A DNA stretch of 39,399 bases from an uncultured SAR116 cluster alpha proteobacterium (GTDB taxonomy: Bacteria; Pseudomonadota; Alphaproteobacteria; Puniceispirillales; Marisalimonadaceae), in the NCBI GenBank assembly GCA_902623995.1, contig CACNWE010000015.1, positions 1 to 39,399 of the forward strand, written 5' to 3'. The notes under the pieces were generated by a model. It saw only the letters and a program-made list of their open reading frames with translations, was not told the DNA's origin and searched no databases. The translations under genes and the position numbers were made by a program. Every line of letters starts with the position of its first letter. Position 1 is the first letter of the stretch. This document shows positions 27,126-35,328 of this stretch, one piece after another.

Positions 27126-28109
27126 ATGAATTTTAAAAGTTTATCAATTGCGGCAATAGGAGCAATACTGCTATCGGTGTCAGCTTCTGCCAAAGAATTA
27201 AGGTTGTCTCATCAATGGTCTACTAAAGATGTCAGACACAAATTTGCGCAAATACTCGCTGATCATGTGGCAACAGCAAATGTTGGTTTGAAGATAAAAA
27301 TCTTTCCTTCTAAATCACTTTTCAAACCAAAAGAACAATATAAACCACTAACAAGAGGACAATTAGATATGACAGTTTTTCCATTGTCATATGCGGGTGG
27401 CCAACAACCAGCTTATAATTTAACTTTAATGCCTGGTTTAGTGAAAAATCATGATCATGCTGCTAGGTTAAATTATTCTCCATTTATGAAAGAAATTCAA
27501 AAGATTATGGCAAGTGACGACGTAATGGTAGTTGTTCATGGATATCTTGCAGGAGGATTTGCTGGCAAAAATAAGTGCATTACTAGTCCAGATGATGTTA
27601 AAGGTTTACAAACTAGGGCAGCAGGAAAAGCATTCGAAACGATGTTAGTAGGTGCTGGTGCTTCAATAGCTTCAATGCCTTCTTCAGCTATATACAATGC
27701 TATGCAAACTGGTGTTTTGCAAGCTGCCAATACTTCTTCATCCTCTTTTGTGTCATATAGAATTTATGAGCAAGTTAAATGCTACACACCTGCAGGTAAA
27801 ACTGCTTTATGGTTTATGTATCAACCTCTTTTAATGAACAAAACAGTATTTGAAAAATTAAATAAAAATCAACAAAAAGCTATTATGGATGGCGCAAAAA
27901 AAGCTGAGGCTTATTACCTTGCCGAAGCAAAAAAAGAAGATCAGGCATCTGTAAATGTTTTTAAGAAAAATGGTGTTGAAATAAAAGAAATGTCTGCAGA
28001 TGAATTTAATGCATGGCGTGAAATAGCAAAAGAAACTTCCTATAAAAAGTTTGTTTCTGGTTATAAAGATGGACAAAGACTATTGGATTTAGCTTTGGCA
28101 GTTGATTAA
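27126..28109 (+). CDS. TRAP transporter substrate-binding protein (DctP family), second system
   Basis: A 327-residue periplasmic receptor with a clear signal peptide (SIAAIGAILLSVSASA, cut before KELRLSHQWS). Its DctP domain contains QLDMTVFPLSYAGGQQPAYN and a central DDVKGLQTRAAGKAFETMLV segment with the arginine expected to bind a substrate carboxylate. A strong GAGAGGA ribosome site precedes the ATG. A hairpin separates it from the membrane subunits, and malonyl-CoA decarboxylase follows them, so malonate is the best guess for the ligand (inference). It differs clearly in sequence from the receptor at 13,159. Confidence 0.92.
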   Translation: MNFKSLSIAAIGAILLSVSASAKELRLSHQWSTKDVRHKFAQILADHVATANVGLKIKIFPSKSLFKPKEQYKPLTRGQLDMTVFPLSYAGGQQPAYNLTLMPGLVKNHDHAARLNYSPFMKEIQKIMASDDVMVVVHGYLAGGFAGKNKCITSPDDVKGLQTRAAGKAFETMLVGAGASIASMPSSAIYNAMQTGVLQAANTSSSSFVSYRIYEQVKCYTPAGKTALWFMYQPLLMNKTVFEKLNKNQQKAIMDGAKKAEAYYLAEAKKEDQASVNVFKKNGVEIKEMSADEFNAWREIAKETSYKKFVSGYKDGQRLLDLALAVD

Positions 28110-28116
28110 TACTCTT

Positions 28117-28141
28117 AAGTGGCAGGTAATACCTGCCACTT
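28117..28141 (+). terminator. perfect hairpin between the DctP and DctQ genes, probable attenuator
   Basis: AAGTGGCAGGT (28117-28127), loop AAT, then ACCTGCCACTT (28131-28141) form an uninterrupted 11-bp stem, followed by a short T stretch. It starts 7 bases after the receptor stop and ends 22 bases before the DctQ start. It probably lets most transcripts end or be stabilised after the receptor message, giving more receptor than membrane subunit. The short T tract makes mRNA 3'-end protection as likely as termination. Confidence 0.8.
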
Positions 28142-28163
28142 TTAGTAAATTTTAAAAATTTTT

Positions 28164-28676
28164 ATGTTAGATAATTATATCATTTTCACAAAAAATATTT
28201 CTAGAGTAGCTGGGGTGATTGCTGCATTTATGATTTTAATTGCAGTTTTAATAACAGTTCAAATGATCTGGGTGAGATTTGTATTAAATCTCTCAACCGC
28301 TTGGCAAACTGAAACTGTTATTTATATGATGGTAGGGGCAACATTAATTGGGCTGTCTTACATACAACTTTTACGTGGACATGTAAATGTTGATTTGTTA
28401 CCAACCTTTATTAAGCCAAAATATAAAAAACCTCTGGCAATTATGACAGGTTTTACAAGTATAATAATAGTAACAATAATGTTTATTTATGGATTTGATT
28501 ACTGGTTTGTTGCTTATGAAAAAAATTGGACTTCTGATACAGTCACTGCAGTTCCACTAAAATTTCCGTATGCTGCTTTACCTATAGGATTTGGTTTGTT
28601 TCTAAACCAATTAATAGCTGACTTTTTATTAATGATAACCGGAAAAGAAGCTCCTTTCGACAAAGGAGAATATTAG
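28164..28676 (+). CDS. TRAP transporter small permease (DctQ family), second system
   Basis: A 170-residue four-helix membrane protein, with hydrophobic segments near residues 12-34, 48-66, 86-108 and 126-150. The conserved WQTETVIYMMVGATLIGLSY and RGHVNVDLLP region identifies DctQ. The start has no obvious ribosome site, being preceded by AT-rich sequence after the hairpin. Its TAG stop is followed directly by the ATG of the large permease. Confidence 0.9.
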   Translation: MLDNYIIFTKNISRVAGVIAAFMILIAVLITVQMIWVRFVLNLSTAWQTETVIYMMVGATLIGLSYIQLLRGHVNVDLLPTFIKPKYKKPLAIMTGFTSIIIVTIMFIYGFDYWFVAYEKNWTSDTVTAVPLKFPYAALPIGFGLFLNQLIADFLLMITGKEAPFDKGEY

Positions 28677-29993
28677 ATGGATCCATTATCTCTAGGCTTG
28701 TTAGTTGCATTTACAACAGTTTTAATATTATTTTCAGGTGTTTCCGTTGCTAATGGACTATTAATAGTATCATGCCTTTTCTTATTCGTTTTTGATGGGT
28801 TTAGATCATTAGAATTAATGCCAGAAATATTTTATGGCCATTTAGATAACTTTGCTCTTCTGTCAATTCCAATGTTTATAATTATGGGAGCTGCAATATC
28901 TTCCACAAGGGCCGGTGCAGATTTATATGAAGCACTAGATAGATGGCTTACCAGGGTTCCTGGAGGTTTGGTGATTTCAAACTTAGGTGCATGCGCCCTG
29001 TTTGCAGCGATGTCAGGATCAAGTCCTGCCACATGTGCTGCTATAGGTAAAATGGGAATACCTGAAATGAAAAAAAGAGGGTATTCTGATGAAGTTGCCT
29101 CTGGGTCAATTGCCGCTGGCGGTACTTTAGGAATATTAATACCACCTTCAGTAACAATGATTGTATATGGGATCTCCACTGAGACCTCCATTGGAAGACT
29201 TTTCTTAGCAGGTGCGCTTCCAGGACTTTTATTAGTATTACTTTTCATGCTCTGGTCAATTTTTTCCACTTGGAAATCTGGAAATGTAGAAGCATTAAAT
29301 AGAAAGATTTTTAGTTGGAAAGAAAGAGTTGAAATTTTACCTAGAGTTGTACCTTTCTTTGCCATTATTCTTGGAGTTCTCTATTCTTTATATGGTGGCG
29401 TTGCAACTCCATCAGAAACGGCTGCAGTGGGGGCTATATTATGTCTGCTAGTAGCAATAATAATATATAAACTCTGGGCACCAAAATCATTATGGATAGT
29501 CTTAAGGGACTCCACCCGAGAGTCTATAATGATTCTTTTTATAATTGGTGCAGCTGGTGTTTTCTCTTACATGTTATCTAGTTTGTTTATAACACAGAGT
29601 ATTGCCGAGTGGATTGGTACCCTCGAGGTAAACAGATGGGTATTGATGTTTACAATCAACATATTTCTTCTTATAGCAGGATTTTTCCTTCCACCAGTTG
29701 CTGTTATTGTAATGGCAGCTCCAATTTTGTTGCCTATAATTATAAATGCAGGTTTCGACCCTTATTGGTTTGCTGTAATTTTAACAATAAATATGGAGAT
29801 TGGACTTATTTCTCCACCAGTAGGGTTAAATCTTTATGTAATAAATGGAATAGCACCTGAAATCCCTTTAAATAAAATATTAAGAGGTTCACTTCCTTTT
29901 GTTATGTGTATGGTAATAGCAATAATTTTATTGTGTTTTTTCCCTGAAATTGCAACTTGGTTACCTAATTATATTATGGGTGAAGTATTGTGA
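28677..29993 (+). CDS. TRAP transporter large permease (DctM family), second system
   Basis: A 438-residue channel subunit with about twelve membrane segments. DctM motifs seen are SGSSPATCAAIGKMGIPEMK, AGGTLGILIPPSVTMIVYGI, YGGVATPSETAAVGAILC and GLISPPVGLNLYVING. It abuts the DctQ gene with no gap, using an AAGGAG inside the end of that gene. Its stop overlaps the GTG start of malonyl-CoA decarboxylase by 4 bases, so the transporter and enzyme are translationally coupled. Confidence 0.95.
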   Translation: MDPLSLGLLVAFTTVLILFSGVSVANGLLIVSCLFLFVFDGFRSLELMPEIFYGHLDNFALLSIPMFIIMGAAISSTRAGADLYEALDRWLTRVPGGLVISNLGACALFAAMSGSSPATCAAIGKMGIPEMKKRGYSDEVASGSIAAGGTLGILIPPSVTMIVYGISTETSIGRLFLAGALPGLLLVLLFMLWSIFSTWKSGNVEALNRKIFSWKERVEILPRVVPFFAIILGVLYSLYGGVATPSETAAVGAILCLLVAIIIYKLWAPKSLWIVLRDSTRESIMILFIIGAAGVFSYMLSSLFITQSIAEWIGTLEVNRWVLMFTINIFLLIAGFFLPPVAVIVMAAPILLPIIINAGFDPYWFAVILTINMEIGLISPPVGLNLYVINGIAPEIPLNKILRGSLPFVMCMVIAIILLCFFPEIATWLPNYIMGEVL

Positions 29994-31294
29994 CAAAAAT
30001 AAAATTCTTTCAAGAATTAATAAATTCTTTATTTGAAAAACCAAAGATTAATAAATCCTTGAATTTCTTATTTGATAAAAAGAAATCTCTTACAACAAAA
30101 GAATATGTTCAAAATGTTGCCACTGCAAAAGGTGAAGTTTCTGCACTTGGCCATGCAGAATTGTTAATTACTCATTGTGAACAACTAAGTGATAGTGAAT
30201 TAATTAAGTTTTTTGATTTATTAAGAAAAAATTATGAAGTTAATATAGATGATTTATTAATGGCTACGAAAAATTATGAAATAAAAAAAACATCTGAAAA
30301 TTTAGTTAAATTAATGAAATTGTCTGAACCTTTGAGAAGAGATATATTTAGAAGATGTAATGCTATTTCAAGAGGAACCGTAAGATTGGTTAATTTAAGA
30401 AAAAAACTCTTAGAATTTACTATAAAAAAACCAGAGTTAAAAGCTGTTGATTATGATTTAGTTTATTTATTCAAAAATTGGTTTAATAGAGGTTTCTTGA
30501 TTTTAAGACCAATTAATTGGGAAACTCCTGCCCATATACTAGAAAAAATTATAGCCTATGAAGCAGTCCATGAAATAAATTCATGGGATGAATTAAGAGC
30601 GCGATTAGCCCCAAAAGATCGCAGGTGTTTCGCTTTTTTTCATCCTTCAATGCAAGATGAACCAATAATATTTGTTGAGGTAGCACTAACTAGAGAAATA
30701 CCATCAAATATTCAAAATGTGCTTCAAAAAGATAGAGACTTTTTAGAACCTGACGAAGCTAAAGTTGCTGTTTTTTATTCAATTTCTAACTGTCAGAAAG
30801 GATTAAATGGTATTTCTTTTGGTAATTTTTTAATTAAACAAGTTGCTAATGATTTGAGTAGCGAATTAAAAAATTTGAAAAATTTTGTAACATTATCCCC
30901 AATTCCTGGTTTTAGAAAATGGTTGAAAAATAAGTATCCTAAATTAGATGTGAAAATAGAGAAAATAAAAAAACCTGATCAATTATCTAAAATAAAAAAT
31001 GATCTTCTTAATTGTTTGGGTGAATATTTCTTCAAATCCGAAAGGTCTGATAAAATGCCGAATGATCCAGTTGCAAGATTTCATTTAGGAAATGGTGCAT
31101 CCTTGGAACAAATAAACTTTTTAGGGGATGCCTCATCTAACGGGATAGATTTATCTGGAGGATTGATGGTAAATTATTTATATGATCTTGAAAAAGTAGA
31201 GCAAAACCACGAAATGTTTGCATCAGAAAAAAAAATTAATATTTCAAAAAATGCAAAAAACTGTTTATTGAGATATTATAAAGAAATCGACTAA
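29990..31294 (+). CDS. malonyl-CoA decarboxylase
   Basis: A 434-residue malonyl-CoA decarboxylase converting malonyl-CoA to acetyl-CoA and CO2. A helical N-terminal domain (about residues 1-170) precedes the acetyltransferase-like catalytic domain. That domain has CFAFFHPSMQDEPIIFVEVA, the YSISNCQKGLNGISFGNFLI block with the likely catalytic serine near 264-266, LSPIPGFRKWL, and VARFHLGNGASLEQINFLGD with likely catalytic His365. The GTG start overlaps the DctM stop in a GTGA arrangement. The coupling suggests malonate import and use, but a malonyl-CoA synthetase (matB) is not in the window. Confidence 0.93.
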   Translation: MTKIKFFQELINSLFEKPKINKSLNFLFDKKKSLTTKEYVQNVATAKGEVSALGHAELLITHCEQLSDSELIKFFDLLRKNYEVNIDDLLMATKNYEIKKTSENLVKLMKLSEPLRRDIFRRCNAISRGTVRLVNLRKKLLEFTIKKPELKAVDYDLVYLFKNWFNRGFLILRPINWETPAHILEKIIAYEAVHEINSWDELRARLAPKDRRCFAFFHPSMQDEPIIFVEVALTREIPSNIQNVLQKDRDFLEPDEAKVAVFYSISNCQKGLNGISFGNFLIKQVANDLSSELKNLKNFVTLSPIPGFRKWLKNKYPKLDVKIEKIKKPDQLSKIKNDLLNCLGEYFFKSERSDKMPNDPVARFHLGNGASLEQINFLGDASSNGIDLSGGLMVNYLYDLEKVEQNHEMFASEKKINISKNAKNCLLRYYKEID

Positions 31295-31314
31295 CTTAAT
31301 TAATAAGGAAAAAA

Positions 31315-31701
31315 ATGTTTTTTTTAAAATATATATTAATCTTACTATCAATTATTTTATTCTCTGCAAATTCCTATGCAAAAGAAACAAAGTATAGTTG
31401 TAAACCTAAAAGTGCGGCGGCAGTAAGATCAAATGGAATACAAGTTTTTAAAATAAGTGGTAAAGAAAAGCCTGTGGAAATAACTATAAAAGACGGCGAA
31501 GGATTAAAATCTGGTTATTTTATAGTTAATAAATCAAAATATGAGATACTCGATTTGGGAACTGGTAAAGCTTACGCTTTTGATAGAAATGAACCTTGGA
31601 CACATATTCAAGATATTTTTTTTCTAGATAATAATGTTTTATCTTTTATTTTGGCAGCCAATGCCTCAATAACAAGATATTTGTGTAATGAAATAAAGTA
31701 A
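31315..31701 (+). CDS. small exported protein of unknown function
   Basis: Not recognised. The 128-residue protein has a signal peptide (LKYILILLSIILFSANSYA, cleavage before KETKYSC) and a mature part of about 105 residues with two cysteines (in KYSCKPKS and RYLCNEIK at the C-terminus) that could form a disulfide. The composition suggests a small beta-rich periplasmic domain. It follows malonyl-CoA decarboxylase by 20 bases with an AAGGA ribosome site, so it is probably read from the same transcript. No function is assigned. Confidence 0.75.
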   Translation: MFFLKYILILLSIILFSANSYAKETKYSCKPKSAAAVRSNGIQVFKISGKEKPVEITIKDGEGLKSGYFIVNKSKYEILDLGTGKAYAFDRNEPWTHIQDIFFLDNNVLSFILAANASITRYLCNEIK

Positions 31702-31738
31702 CAAAATAAAGAACTTTATAAGCTAACTAAGGCCTAAA

Positions 31739-32767
31739 ATGTTAACTCAATCCAAATTGATCAAATTTTGTAATTCTATATTTAAAAAATTAGGTATGGA
31801 TGATGAAAAGGCTAGGGACACATCAGAAATTTTAGTGGAAGCTGATATGATGGGGCACTCTACACATGGAGTTAGGCTTTTGCCCCTTTATATTAAAGAT
31901 ATTGAAGCAGGTAATATGAAAGCATCAGGCAGTCAATTTATACTTAATGACACTGGAAGTTGTATTACAATTGATGGGGATAACTTACCTGGTATATGGC
32001 TAACTAAACAAGGTTTAAAATTATCATCTGAACGTTCAAAAATCTATGGGGTTTCAACTATTTTAATAAAAAACAGTCATCACAATGGTGCATTAGCAGC
32101 TTATCTTTTGCCTATTGTTGAACAAGGTTTAGTCCCAATGATTAAATGTTCAGTTCCTTCCGCTGCTACAGTTGCGCCGTTTGGAGGAACTAAAGCATTA
32201 CTAACTCCTGATCCAATGGCTTTGGCATTTCCTACTAATGGTGAACCTGTATTAATAGACATAAGTGCTTCGATAACTACCAACAACATGATAGCAGATA
32301 AAATAGTCAAAAATGAGATGTTTGATTTTAATTGTTTACTTACAAAGGACGGGATACCTACAAATGATCCGAAAGAAGTTTTTGAAAATAATGGAACAGT
32401 TATGCCTTTGGGTGGTCTTGAGTATGGTCATAAAGGATTTGGACTTGCTTTAGGAATTGAAGCTTTATCTCAAGGACTTTCTGGATCTGGAAGAAGTAGA
32501 AAACTTAAAACTATGAATCTGTCTATTTACATTCAGGTGATTGATCCCGATGCTTTTGCAGGTTTAGGCGCTTTTAAAAATGAAATGAGTTTTCTTTATA
32601 ACGAATGTATAAATAATCCTCCAATTGATAAAAACAACAAAGTAAGAATGCCCGGACAGAATGCATTATTGTGTAGAAGAAAATCAATTGAAAAAGGTAT
32701 TTATTTAAGTAAAGAAACTTTAAAAAGTTTAGAAGAAATTGCGAAAAATTTTGATATAATTTTATAA
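31739..32767 (+). CDS. Ldh-family (malate/lactate-type) NAD(P)-dependent dehydrogenase
   Basis: A 342-residue 2-hydroxyacid dehydrogenase of the Ldh/YlbC/AllD superfamily. Motifs are MMGHSTHGVRLLPLYI (catalytic histidine region, residues 38-52), IKNSHHNGALAAY, ATVAPFGGTKALLTPDPMAL and VLIDISASITTNNM. Members reduce or oxidise 2-oxo/2-hydroxy acids such as malate, lactate, sulfolactate or ureidoglycolate. Because AllA lies far upstream in the same window, ureidoglycolate dehydrogenase (AllD) was considered, but the motifs resemble the malate/lactate subgroup more. It lies in line with the malonate genes and converges on hpaR 5 bases away. Confidence 0.88.
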   Translation: MLTQSKLIKFCNSIFKKLGMDDEKARDTSEILVEADMMGHSTHGVRLLPLYIKDIEAGNMKASGSQFILNDTGSCITIDGDNLPGIWLTKQGLKLSSERSKIYGVSTILIKNSHHNGALAAYLLPIVEQGLVPMIKCSVPSAATVAPFGGTKALLTPDPMALAFPTNGEPVLIDISASITTNNMIADKIVKNEMFDFNCLLTKDGIPTNDPKEVFENNGTVMPLGGLEYGHKGFGLALGIEALSQGLSGSGRSRKLKTMNLSIYIQVIDPDAFAGLGAFKNEMSFLYNECINNPPIDKNNKVRMPGQNALLCRRKSIEKGIYLSKETLKSLEEIAKNFDIIL

Positions 32768-32772
32768 TATTT

Positions 32773-33222
32773 CTATCTTCCTCTCCATTCACTCACGCCC
32801 CCAAGTAATTCAAGTAATTTAGCAAGTTTTTCCTCACCGTAACGCTTTTGAATGTTTTTATAAACTACATCCATGTCAGGAACTATTTTATTCAAAGTTT
32901 CTTGACCTAGTTGTGTGAGCAATAAATTAACGCGCCTACCATCTTTTTGATCAATAACTCTAGAAATAAATTTTTCTTTTTCAAGTTTACTAATAATTCT
33001 TGAAAGACTTGGAGCTAATATACATGCATCAAAAGCCACTTGTCCTGCATCGGAGGGACCTTTTTCACCAAGAACTCTTAGTACTCTCCACTGTTGTTCT
33101 GTAAAGCCATGTTTTGCAAGTATAGGTCTAAAAGATATCATAATAGCCTCTCTAGCCCTAAGCATAGCTATAGGTAGTGCTTTACTGGTTTCTGGAAACG
33201 GTGTTAAAATATTTTCTTTAAT
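32773..33222 (-). CDS. hpaR: MarR-family regulator, HpaR type, apparently starting at AUU
   Basis: A winged-helix MarR regulator closely like HpaR of aromatic degradation operons: RAREAIMISFRPILAKHGFT, EQQWRVLRVLGEKGP, CILAPSLSRIISKLEKE and the wing DQKDGRRVNLLLT. The first ATG in frame (33165) would give 130 residues and cut off family residues ALPIAMLRA, matching LTIALLQA of E. coli HpaR. The frame stays open upstream with no ATG, GTG or TTG. An ATT at 33222 lies 8 bases after AGGGAGG and gives 149 residues, the normal HpaR length. I therefore propose an AUU start; a point error or polymorphism at the start codon is the alternative. It is divergent from an aldolase gene. Confidence 0.85.
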   Translation of the reverse strand: MKENILTPFPETSKALPIAMLRAREAIMISFRPILAKHGFTEQQWRVLRVLGEKGPSDAGQVAFDACILAPSLSRIISKLEKEKFISRVIDQKDGRRVNLLLTQLGQETLNKIVPDMDVVYKNIQKRYGEEKLAKLLELLGGVSEWRGR

Positions 33223-33230
33223 TTTATTAT

Positions 33231-33237
33231 CCTCCCT
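33231..33237 (-). promoter_or_regulatory. strong ribosome binding site of hpaR that decides its start
   Basis: On the minus strand this reads AGGGAGG, among the best Shine-Dalgarno matches in the window. The only in-frame codon at proper spacing (8 bases) is ATT at 33222. The next ATG of the frame is about 65 bases further on, with no comparable site. Confidence 0.7.
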
Positions 33238-33272
33238 AGAAATAAAATTAACGACTATAATAGCAATATGTA

Positions 33273-33314
33273 TATATATTTAAATAAAAAATGTAATTTT
33301 TATTTAAATATATA
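33273..33314. promoter_or_regulatory. 18-bp perfect inverted repeat, probable HpaR operator
   Basis: TATATATTTAAATAAAAA at 33273-33290 and its exact inverse TTTTTATTTAAATATATA at 33297-33314 flank ATGTAA. Each arm contains the 10-bp palindrome TATTTAAATA (33277-33286 and 33301-33310), with centres 24 bases apart. It lies between divergent hpaR and the aldolase gene. Two spaced palindromes between a MarR gene and its divergent neighbour are the usual operator layout of this family, so autoregulation and control of the aldolase gene are inferred. Confidence 0.65.
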
Positions 33315-33379
33315 ATTGATATGATAAATTTTTGATGATGTATTAAAGTAATTCAATATAAAATTATGGGTGAATATTT

Positions 33380-34156
33380 ATGAAGAATATTGCAAAAGAA
33401 AAAATATTAAATCATGAGTTATGTTTAGGTGTTGGATTAAGGCAAAGTAGAACGGTCGACATTGGAAAAATAATGGCTACATGTGGCTATGATTGGTTGT
33501 TTATAGATATGGAACATAATAGTATGGATATTGATATTGCATCCCAAATTTCAGTTGCCGCTCAAGATGCAGGAATAACACCAATTGTAAGAGTGCCAGA
33601 TTTTGCGCATCATCATGCTACAAGAGTTCTTGATTGTGGAGCGATGGGGGTGGTTTTCCCACATGTTGAAAATGCAGGTATCGCTAAAAAACTAGTTTCA
33701 TACTGCCTCTATCCACCCAAAGGTCATAGATCAATGACAGGAGTTTTGCCTCAATTAGATTTTACACAACAAGCAATAGCAGATGTAGCAAGTACTATTA
33801 ATGATAATATGTTGATAGTAATAATGTTAGAAAGTCCAGAGGCGATAAATAATGTTGAAAGTATAGCAGCAGTTGATGGTGTTGATGTAATATTAATTGG
33901 TACCAACGATTTATGTATGGAGATGGGTATTCCAGGTGATTACTCTAATGTAAAAGTGAAAGATGCTTATAGTAAAGTGATAGAGGCGTGTAAAAAATAT
34001 GAAAAAACACCAGGTATGGGGGGTGTTTATAATGAAGAGTTAATGTTAGAATATGTTAATATGGGAATGAAATTCATATTGTCTGGATCTGATCTTTCAT
34101 TTATGATGCAATCAGCCCTTCAAAGATCAAATAAACTGAGGTCTTTTCTTAAATAA
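33380..34156 (+). CDS. HpcH/HpaI-family class II aldolase
   Basis: A 258-residue metal-dependent aldolase of the HpcH/HpaI family, which cleaves 4-hydroxy-2-oxo acids to pyruvate or a related oxo acid plus an aldehyde. Catalytic positions are all present by motif: His46 in FIDMEHNSMD, Arg71 in IVRVPD, and metal ligands Glu151 in MLESPEAI and Asp177 in GTNDLCMEMG (equivalents of HpaI His45, Arg70, Glu149 and Asp175). The KGHRSMTG loop differs from the GxRGxG form of classical HpaI, hinting at another aldehyde. It is divergent from hpaR across the inverted repeat and followed 27 bases later by an ene-reductase gene. No other hpa genes are nearby. Confidence 0.9.
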   Translation: MKNIAKEKILNHELCLGVGLRQSRTVDIGKIMATCGYDWLFIDMEHNSMDIDIASQISVAAQDAGITPIVRVPDFAHHHATRVLDCGAMGVVFPHVENAGIAKKLVSYCLYPPKGHRSMTGVLPQLDFTQQAIADVASTINDNMLIVIMLESPEAINNVESIAAVDGVDVILIGTNDLCMEMGIPGDYSNVKVKDAYSKVIEACKKYEKTPGMGGVYNEELMLEYVNMGMKFILSGSDLSFMMQSALQRSNKLRSFLK

Positions 34157-34183
34157 TAATTGTAGTATTTTGAGGAGTTAAAA

Positions 34184-35320
34184 ATGAATGAAGTGCCTTT
34201 ATTTTCATCTTTAAATATAAAATCTATAACCTTGCGAAATAGGATAGTATTATCTCCCATGTGTCAATATAAAGCTAAAGATGGCATGATAAGTGACTGG
34301 CATTTGCAGCATTACTCAAGATTTGCTTTTTCCGGCTTAGGGGCTGCTTTTGTTGAAGCAACAGGCGTTACTCCTGAAGGTAGAATTGGTCATGGATGTA
34401 CTGGAATTTGGAGTGATGATCATATAGAGGGTCTATCAAAAATTGCAAAAACTTTTAAAGAATATAATTGTGTAAGTGGAATTCAACTTGCCCATGCTGG
34501 AAGAAAAGCTAGTTTTTTAAGACCCTGGGATGGAGCTTCTCCAATTAGTAGAGATGATAAAATAGAACCTGCATGGCAAACTATTGGTCCAAGCGCTATT
34601 CCAATTAATGAAAATTCACCAGTGCCTAGAGAAATGTCTTTAGAAGATATAAATAATGTTAAACAAGCTTTTAAAGTAGCTGCACATAGAGCAGATAGAT
34701 CTGGTTTTGATGTAATTGAAATTCATGGAGCTCATGGTTATTTATTACATTCTTTTTTCTCTCCAATATCTAACCAGAGAAGTGATCAATATGGTGGATC
34801 ATTTGAAAACAGAATAAGATTCGCTAAAGAAATTATTGCTGACATTAAATCAGTTTGGCCTGATAGAAAGCCAATTTTTTATAGATTGTCATCAATTGAT
34901 GCACCAGGTGAGGGCGCTACTTTAGAAGATAACGTTTCATTAGCAAAAGTATTAAAGCAAGCTGGTGTAGATGTCATAGATTGTTCTTCAGGAGGAATTA
35001 CAGGATCACCTGTTCTTACTAAATCAAAAATTATTCCAGGGTTTCAAGTTCCATACTCTGAAAAAATTAAGCAGGAGGCAGATATAAGTACCATGGCTGT
35101 AGGTGCTATAATTGACGGTGAACAAGCTAATAATATTATTGAAAATAACAGAGCTGATTTAGTTGCGATGGGTAGAGAGTTACTTGCCGACACACAATGG
35201 GTTTACAAAGCTGCTACACATTTTAATTTAGAAAATGCAAAAGATTATCTTCCAGATAGTTATTCTTTTTATCTATCTAGAAGAGACGAGTTCTTAGATA
35301 GAACAGCCAAACCTGCATAA
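34184..35320 (+). CDS. NADH:flavin oxidoreductase, YqjM-type Old Yellow Enzyme
   Basis: A 378-residue FMN TIM-barrel ene-reductase. Class III (YqjM-like) active-site residues are all present: Cys27 and Tyr29 in VLSPMCQY, Gln101 and His104 in IQLAHAGRKA, and His181, His184 and Tyr186 in EIHGAHGYLLHSF. SNQRSDQYGGSFENRIRF and the C-terminal AVGAIIDG...DLVAMGRELLADTQW form the FMN phosphate site. Such enzymes reduce activated C=C bonds using NAD(P)H. A GAGGAG ribosome site precedes the ATG. It probably shares a transcript with the aldolase; substrate unknown. Confidence 0.93.
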   Translation: MNEVPLFSSLNIKSITLRNRIVLSPMCQYKAKDGMISDWHLQHYSRFAFSGLGAAFVEATGVTPEGRIGHGCTGIWSDDHIEGLSKIAKTFKEYNCVSGIQLAHAGRKASFLRPWDGASPISRDDKIEPAWQTIGPSAIPINENSPVPREMSLEDINNVKQAFKVAAHRADRSGFDVIEIHGAHGYLLHSFFSPISNQRSDQYGGSFENRIRFAKEIIADIKSVWPDRKPIFYRLSSIDAPGEGATLEDNVSLAKVLKQAGVDVIDCSSGGITGSPVLTKSKIIPGFQVPYSEKIKQEADISTMAVGAIIDGEQANNIIENNRADLVAMGRELLADTQWVYKAATHFNLENAKDYLPDSYSFYLSRRDEFLDRTAKPA

Positions 35321-35328
35321 ATATCTCA

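Noticed and set aside
31706-31719. ATAAAG/CTTTAT inverted repeat before the Ldh-family gene
   Set aside because: The 6-bp AT-rich stem with a 2-base loop is too weak to call a terminator or operator.
31739-32767. Ureidoglycolate dehydrogenase (AllD) assignment
   Set aside because: Motifs such as APFGGTKALLTPDPMAL resemble the malate/lactate-type subgroup, and the gene is far from the ureide genes.
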